Assembly: GCA_944390875.1 (NCBI GenBank)
Contig: CALXRO010000065.1
Span: 1-18,127, forward strand
Length of the DNA: 18,127 nucleotides
Source of the DNA: an uncultured Rickettsiales bacterium
GTDB lineage: Bacteria > Pseudomonadota > Alphaproteobacteria > Rickettsiales > UBA1997
Reading direction: 5' to 3'
The notes under the pieces are model-generated. The model searched no databases, was not told where the DNA came from, and worked only from the letters and a program-made list of their open reading frames with translations. A program made the position numbers and the translations under genes. Shown here piece after piece: positions 14,749 to 18,127 of this stretch. Position 1 is the stretch's first letter. Each line of letters opens with the position of its first letter.

Positions 14749-14755
14749 CCTCCTT
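14749..14755 (-). promoter_or_regulatory. Strong ribosome binding site of sdaA
   Basis: Minus-strand AAGGAGG lies four bases before the sdaA ATG and is near-perfect. Most other genes here have weak or no Shine-Dalgarno sequence, so it both fixes this start and suggests high translation. Confidence 0.8.
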
Positions 14756-14845
14756 AATGAGATATTATCTTTTAAAATAATAGAATTTTTTAATTAAGCA
14801 ATATGTAGAATTTTATTATTTATATTCTATAAACTTAAACTCATA

Positions 14846-14868
14846 CACTTAAATGATTGTTTTAAGTG
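14846..14868. promoter_or_regulatory. Inverted repeat, possible operator, in the sdaA/lipoprotein gap
   Basis: Perfect arms CACTTAAA (14846-14853) and TTTAAGTG (14861-14868) flank seven bases (TGATTGT). It lies about 100 bases upstream of sdaA on one side and just upstream of the plus-strand promoter candidates on the other. No gene ends here on either strand, so a terminator role is unlikely. The symmetric form suits a dimeric regulator, but none is identified. Confidence 0.35.
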
Positions 14869-14912
14869 AAATTTTATTAAAATTATTTTTAATTTTTAAT
14901 GATATTGTATTT

Positions 14913-14921
14913 TGTTATAAT
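14913..14921 (+). promoter_or_regulatory. Extended -10 promoter candidate
   Basis: TGTTATAAT at 14913-14921 is a TGn extended -10 with a perfect TATAAT. The -35 region is only a T-tract. It would start a transcript about 70 bases before the lipoprotein gene. Confidence 0.35.
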
Positions 14922-14938
14922 TCTTTAAGGTATCATAC

Positions 14939-14966
14939 TTGAAAATTAACACAAATATTATATACT
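14939..14966 (+). promoter_or_regulatory. Sigma-70-like promoter for the lipoprotein-ctpA unit
   Basis: TTGAAA (14939-14944) and TATACT (14961-14966) are separated by 16 bases, five of six consensus bases in each. The -10 ends 33 bases before the lipoprotein ATG. It is a better paired promoter than the upstream extended -10. Confidence 0.5.
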
Positions 14967-14999
14967 CAATACATATAAGTTGTATATTTGTTTTATTTT

Positions 15000-15164
15000 A
15001 TGAATTTTTATCGATACGTTTTTTATATTTTATTAATAGCAATGGTTAGTTCATGCACATCAACAAAGATTGTTGACGTCAAGAGTCCTTGTGTAGATAA
15101 CGGTAATGGTCCATGTGGTCCAAGAAAACCAATAAATACATGGCTTTTAGAGTATAATATATAA
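15000..15164 (+). CDS. Small lipoprotein, 54 residues
   Basis: The ATG at 15000 opens a 54-residue protein with a hydrophobic signal (YVFYILLIAMVSS) and a lipobox VSSC, lipid-bearing Cys at residue 19. The mature part is about 36 residues with VDVKSPC, GNGPCGPRKPINTWLLEYN. Two further Cys (31 and 39) could form a disulfide. From memory it resembles a small lipoprotein family of Rickettsia, perhaps the one catalogued as DUF2706, with a similar SPC...GPCGP core; this needs a profile search. The role is unknown. It is probably anchored in the outer membrane, since the residue after the lipidated Cys is Thr and not Asp. ctpA begins 35 bases later and is likely in the same transcript. No Shine-Dalgarno is evident. 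Confidence 0.8.
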   Translation: MNFYRYVFYILLIAMVSSCTSTKIVDVKSPCVDNGNGPCGPRKPINTWLLEYNI

Positions 15165-15199
15165 ATGAAATAAATATTTACTCAATTTAAGGTATTATT

Positions 15200-16624
15200 A
15201 TGAAAAAAGATCATATAAATAAAATATTAATGGCTTGCCTGGTAGTTATAGTAGCACTACTTTTTGTTGAGAAACAAAAAAATATTGGGTTATTAGTTAA
15301 TATAAGAAAAAATTCAAATATAAATGCAAAGTTAATAGCTGATGAGAGTTTAAAATCTCTTTCTGGTACAAAAATAAGAAAAAACAATCAGATTATTTCA
15401 ACAAAAAATAAAGAGTTATTTGATTTTGTGTTAGACAAAGTAAGATATGAATATGTAGAAGAAGTAGAAGATAAAAAACTCTATGAGAGTGCTTTAAATG
15501 GTTTGTTATCATCATTAGACCCACATTCTTCGTATTTGAATGAGAAAGAATATAAAGAGATGTTGGTAAGTACAAAAGGTGAATTTGGAGGTTTGGGAAT
15601 AGTTGTAACAAAAGATTCAAATTTTATAAAGGTAATTTCTCCTATAGACGATACTCCGGCTGCTAAAATCGGCATAAAATCTGGCGATTATATATCAAAA
15701 ATAGATGGGGAGCTAACATATGATATGAGTTTAGAAAAAGCTGTTGAAAAAATGCGTGGAAAACCCGGAACAAAAGTTGATTTAGTTATTCTTCGTAAGG
15801 GCGAAAGTGAACCATTGGAATTTAGTATAAAAAGAGAGATAATAAAAGTAGAAGCTGTTAAAGGTAGAATAGAAAATAAAAATATAATATATATAAAAAT
15901 TTCAAATTTTATAGAGTCAACATATGAAGATGTTGTTGAAACTTTCAATAAATTGAGAAAAACTATAGGTGAAGATAAGTTAGGTGGTTTTATTCTTGAT
16001 TTAAGAAATGATCCAGGCGGATTATTAGATCAAGCTGTTAAAATTGGTAGTCTATTTTTAGAGAATGGCAAAACAGTAGTGTCAATTAAAGGTAGAGATG
16101 ATGAACTTTTAGAAACATATAAATCAGAAGCTAAAAAGGTTTTAATAGATAATATACCTGTTATTGTATTAGTTAATGAAGGCTCTGCATCAGCATCAGA
16201 AATAGTTGCTGGTGCTCTACAAGATCACAAAAAAGCTATTATAATGGGTACAAAAACTTTTGGTAAAGCTTCTGTACAAACAGTTTATCCTTTACCTAAT
16301 GGTGGAGCTATGAAAATGACCATAGCCAGGTATTATACCCCTCTTGGAAGGTCAATACAAGCTGATGGTATAGAACCAGATATAAATGTTCCTGAAGCTG
16401 TTGTTGATTTTAGTGAGAATAAATATGAAATAAGAAGAGAAAAGGATTTAGTTGGTCATTTGGAAAAAGGTAAAGAAGATGTGGTAGCTAAAGCAATAAA
16501 AGAGAATCAAGAAAAGAAAGATTTAGTAAAAAATGTAAGTGATTATCAATTATCAAAGGCTATAGATCTATTGATAGGTATTAATTATTATAATAAAAAT
16601 TTTAGCAACAATGATAAGAAGTAA
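15200..16624 (+). CDS. ctpA: C-terminal processing peptidase, S41 family
   Basis: This 474-residue periplasmic serine protease has an N-terminal hydrophobic segment (about 8-23) that acts as signal or anchor. A CtpA N-terminal region holds SLDPHSSYLN, followed by a PDZ domain (about 130-215, GEFGGLGIVV then DDTPAAKIGIKSGDYISKIDG) and the peptidase domain. The catalytic Ser is S331 in NEGSASASEIVAGAL and the Lys is K356 in TFGKASVQTVYPL, 25 residues apart as in the plant D1 protease. The family trims protein C-termini and controls cell-wall hydrolases or envelope proteins. AAGG seven bases before the ATG supports the start. It overlaps the next gene by 14 bases. The small lipoprotein upstream might be a partner or adaptor, but this is only suggested by position. 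Confidence 0.96.
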   Translation: MKKDHINKILMACLVVIVALLFVEKQKNIGLLVNIRKNSNINAKLIADESLKSLSGTKIRKNNQIISTKNKELFDFVLDKVRYEYVEEVEDKKLYESALNGLLSSLDPHSSYLNEKEYKEMLVSTKGEFGGLGIVVTKDSNFIKVISPIDDTPAAKIGIKSGDYISKIDGELTYDMSLEKAVEKMRGKPGTKVDLVILRKGESEPLEFSIKREIIKVEAVKGRIENKNIIYIKISNFIESTYEDVVETFNKLRKTIGEDKLGGFILDLRNDPGGLLDQAVKIGSLFLENGKTVVSIKGRDDELLETYKSEAKKVLIDNIPVIVLVNEGSASASEIVAGALQDHKKAIIMGTKTFGKASVQTVYPLPNGGAMKMTIARYYTPLGRSIQADGIEPDINVPEAVVDFSENKYEIRREKDLVGHLEKGKEDVVAKAIKENQEKKDLVKNVSDYQLSKAIDLLIGINYYNKNFSNNDKK

Positions 16625-17534
16625 TTTTAAATTTTTGCAATTTATTGTTTTTATATATACTTTATTTATATTGTCTAGTATAAATTGTATAGCTAGCAAT
16701 TTTAAAATTCTTGCTTATGTTAATGAAAAAGCTATTACAGAGAGAGACGTAGTTATGTTCATGAAAATCACAAAGAATAATGATCGCAAGAAAGCTTTAA
16801 AGGAATATGTTGATCTTATAAATCATTATGAAATTGCAAGAAAAACTGGCGTAGGATTAACTAGAAAAGAAAAAAAAGAAAATTGGTCAATATTTTCAGC
16901 AAAATTTAAAACCAATCAAAGCAAATCAGAATTTTGTAAAAAAAATAACATAGATGAAAGTTTTCTTGACGAATACATGAAAATGGTAATAATTTGGGAG
17001 AGGTACAGCGGTGAACTTATTATAAAAAATGTAAATATAAGAAGAGAAACAATAGTAGAAAAAATGAAACTTGAAGGAAAAGCAAAAACAGAAAAAGCAT
17101 ATGAATTATCTGAGATAGTTTTAAATTATTCGAATACTCAACAAAAAAACGAAGTAAGAAAAAGGATCAATAGCATTTTAGATGATATAAATCACGGCAA
17201 GACATCTTTTGCTAACGCTTCTAAAAACAACTCAAGTTCAAAAACTGTGGAAGATAATGGATATATAGGTTGGTCAAATGAATCAGATTTTACTGAAAAA
17301 ATTTCCACAGTATTAAGGAAAACTAACAATGGAAATATAACTGAACCTATATGTGTTGGTAATGATAAAGGAACTTGTTTAATTTTTTTTGTACATAATT
17401 CTAAAGATGTTATAACTTTGAATGAAAAAGAAGAAGCTAATACTTTCAGTGATTTTTATAAAAAAATAGTTGAAACAAAAACAGCAGAAATCGTTTCAAG
17501 TTATGATAATTCAATAAAAGTAAAATATAATTAA
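16611..17534 (+). CDS. SurA-like periplasmic peptidyl-prolyl isomerase/chaperone
   Basis: This 307-residue protein has a signal peptide (hydrophobic 8-23, likely cut near residue 28) and a SurA-type N-terminal helical chaperone region starting NFKILAYVNEKAITERDVVMFMK. It has one parvulin domain at about 162-262: YELSEIVLNYSN, then DINHGKTSFANASKNNSSS, then GYIGWSNESDF and NITEPICVG. SEI in place of the usual SHI at the parvulin start is common in alphaproteobacterial SurA. SurA escorts outer-membrane proteins through the periplasm. Its ATG lies 14 bases inside the end of ctpA, in another frame, and no Met follows before residue 49, so the overlap is probably real. Pairing with ctpA fits envelope protein quality control. 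Sequence is divergent, and a general PpiC-type foldase is the alternative. Confidence 0.72.
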   Translation: MIRSNFKFLQFIVFIYTLFILSSINCIASNFKILAYVNEKAITERDVVMFMKITKNNDRKKALKEYVDLINHYEIARKTGVGLTRKEKKENWSIFSAKFKTNQSKSEFCKKNNIDESFLDEYMKMVIIWERYSGELIIKNVNIRRETIVEKMKLEGKAKTEKAYELSEIVLNYSNTQQKNEVRKRINSILDDINHGKTSFANASKNNSSSKTVEDNGYIGWSNESDFTEKISTVLRKTNNGNITEPICVGNDKGTCLIFFVHNSKDVITLNEKEEANTFSDFYKKIVETKTAEIVSSYDNSIKVKYN

Positions 17535-17540
17535 TAATTT

Positions 17541-18127
17541 ATGAAAAAATTATTAATTAAGAGAACAAAAACAGAAAAAGTAAAAACAGCTAAAAATAGA
17601 AAAATATCGTCAACGAAATGGCTTCAACGTCAATTAAATGATCCTTATGTAATTTTAGCAAAAGATAATGGTTACCGTTGTCGTGCAGCATTCAAAATTT
17701 TAGAGATAGATGATAAGTTTAAAATATTTAAAAAAGGTTTGAAAGTATTGGATCTTGGCTCCGCTCCAGGTGGTTGGAGTCAAGTTGTAGTTGAAAAAGT
17801 AGGCAAAAATAATGTTATTGCAGTAGATATTCTTGATATGGATTTGATACCTGGAGTTAAGTTTATTAAACAAGATTTTTTAACTGATAATGCTACATAT
17901 ATTATAAAAAAAGAGTCAAATTTTTCTAAATTTGATGTAGTTATGAGTGATATGGCCGCAAATACAACAGGCGATAAAAAAACAGATCATATAAGGACAC
18001 TAAATTTAGTTGAACAAGCATTAGATTTTTCTTTGACTATTTTAAAACCTAATGGTGTTTTTATAAGTAAAGTATTTCAAGGTGGTACAGAAAAAAGTTT
18101 ATTTGATAAACTAAAAAATAATTTTTC
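17541..18127 (+). CDS. rlmE: 23S rRNA 2'-O-methyltransferase RlmE (FtsJ), 3' end cut off by the window
   Basis: The first 195 residues are visible, opening at ATG 17541, six bases after the preceding stop. The RlmE core is clear: SSTKWLQRQLNDPYV, then YRCRAAFKIL with catalytic K52, the SAM-binding VLDLGSAPGGWSQVV at about 69-83, SDMAAN with D137, and ISKVFQGG with K177, the K-D-K part of the KDKE tetrad. The final Glu lies past the window. SDMAAN differs from the usual SDMAPN. The family methylates U2552 of the 23S rRNA A-loop, a late step of 50S assembly. The Lys-rich first 20 residues are normal for alphaproteobacterial members. Confidence 0.95.
   Translation, partial: MKKLLIKRTKTEKVKTAKNRKISSTKWLQRQLNDPYVILAKDNGYRCRAAFKILEIDDKFKIFKKGLKVLDLGSAPGGWSQVVVEKVGKNNVIAVDILDMDLIPGVKFIKQDFLTDNATYIIKKESNFSKFDVVMSDMAANTTGDKKTDHIRTLNLVEQALDFSLTILKPNGVFISKVFQGGTEKSLFDKLKNNF

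Noticed and set aside
16611..16624. The 14-base overlap of ctpA with the SurA-like gene as a frameshift artefact
   Set aside because: Both ends look natural: ctpA is full length and the second gene has its own Met and signal peptide; short overlaps are common in operons.

Overview
This is a very AT-rich chromosomal window, judged by eye at about three quarters A+T. It reads as an alphaproteobacterium of the obligate intracellular, Rickettsiales-like kind. The basis is family resemblance: an alphaproteobacterial-style SurA with a YELSEIVL parvulin start, a minimal divergent RecO, an MlaE permease, a CtpA peptidase preceded by a tiny lipoprotein, and small genomes' typical housekeeping content. 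TGG encodes Trp and TGA is used as a stop, so the genetic code is standard. No tRNA, rRNA, CRISPR array, insertion sequence or phage gene was seen.

Layout: (1) 1-1574, plus strand: the 3' two thirds of truB, then rluD, two pseudouridine synthase genes one base apart. (2) 1575-1734: a convergent gap with an AT-only inverted repeat that could stop transcription from both sides. (3) 1735-4145, minus strand: rpsO-pnp, with a possible structured leader in front of rpsO. (4) 4371-4906, minus strand: a charged, coiled-coil-like small protein gene broken by three A-tract frameshifts. (5) 5022-8556, minus strand: two overlapping half-transporter genes forming an asymmetric heterodimeric ABC exporter of the TM287/288 (BmrCD) type. 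(6) 8631-9263, minus strand: a secreted-looking protein with a full two-repeat Myb DNA-binding domain and an acidic/aromatic tail. (7) 9264-9416: a divergent promoter region. (8) 9417-13345, plus strand: recN, mlaE, pgsA, recO. (9) 13347-14744, minus strand: sdaA (Fe-S L-serine dehydratase), ending one base from recO. (10) 14745-14999: a regulatory gap with an inverted repeat and two promoter-like sites. (11) 15000-18127, plus strand: a 54-residue lipoprotein, ctpA, a SurA-like prolyl isomerase, and the 5' part of rlmE.

Most genes serve rRNA/tRNA modification and RNA decay (truB, rluD, rlmE, pnp), DNA repair (recN, recO), envelope lipid synthesis and transport (pgsA, mlaE), and envelope protein quality control (ctpA, surA-like). 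The stand-out is the Myb protein. Both Myb repeats keep the aromatic spacing of eukaryotic R2R3 Myb factors and the residues that read DNA in vertebrate c-Myb, yet the protein starts with a Sec-type signal peptide and ends in an acidic/aromatic tail. It is a good candidate for a secreted effector acting in a host nucleus (inference). The second most notable item is the three-times frameshifted gene at 4371-4906, which keeps a good ribosome binding site and lies among intact, equally A-rich genes.
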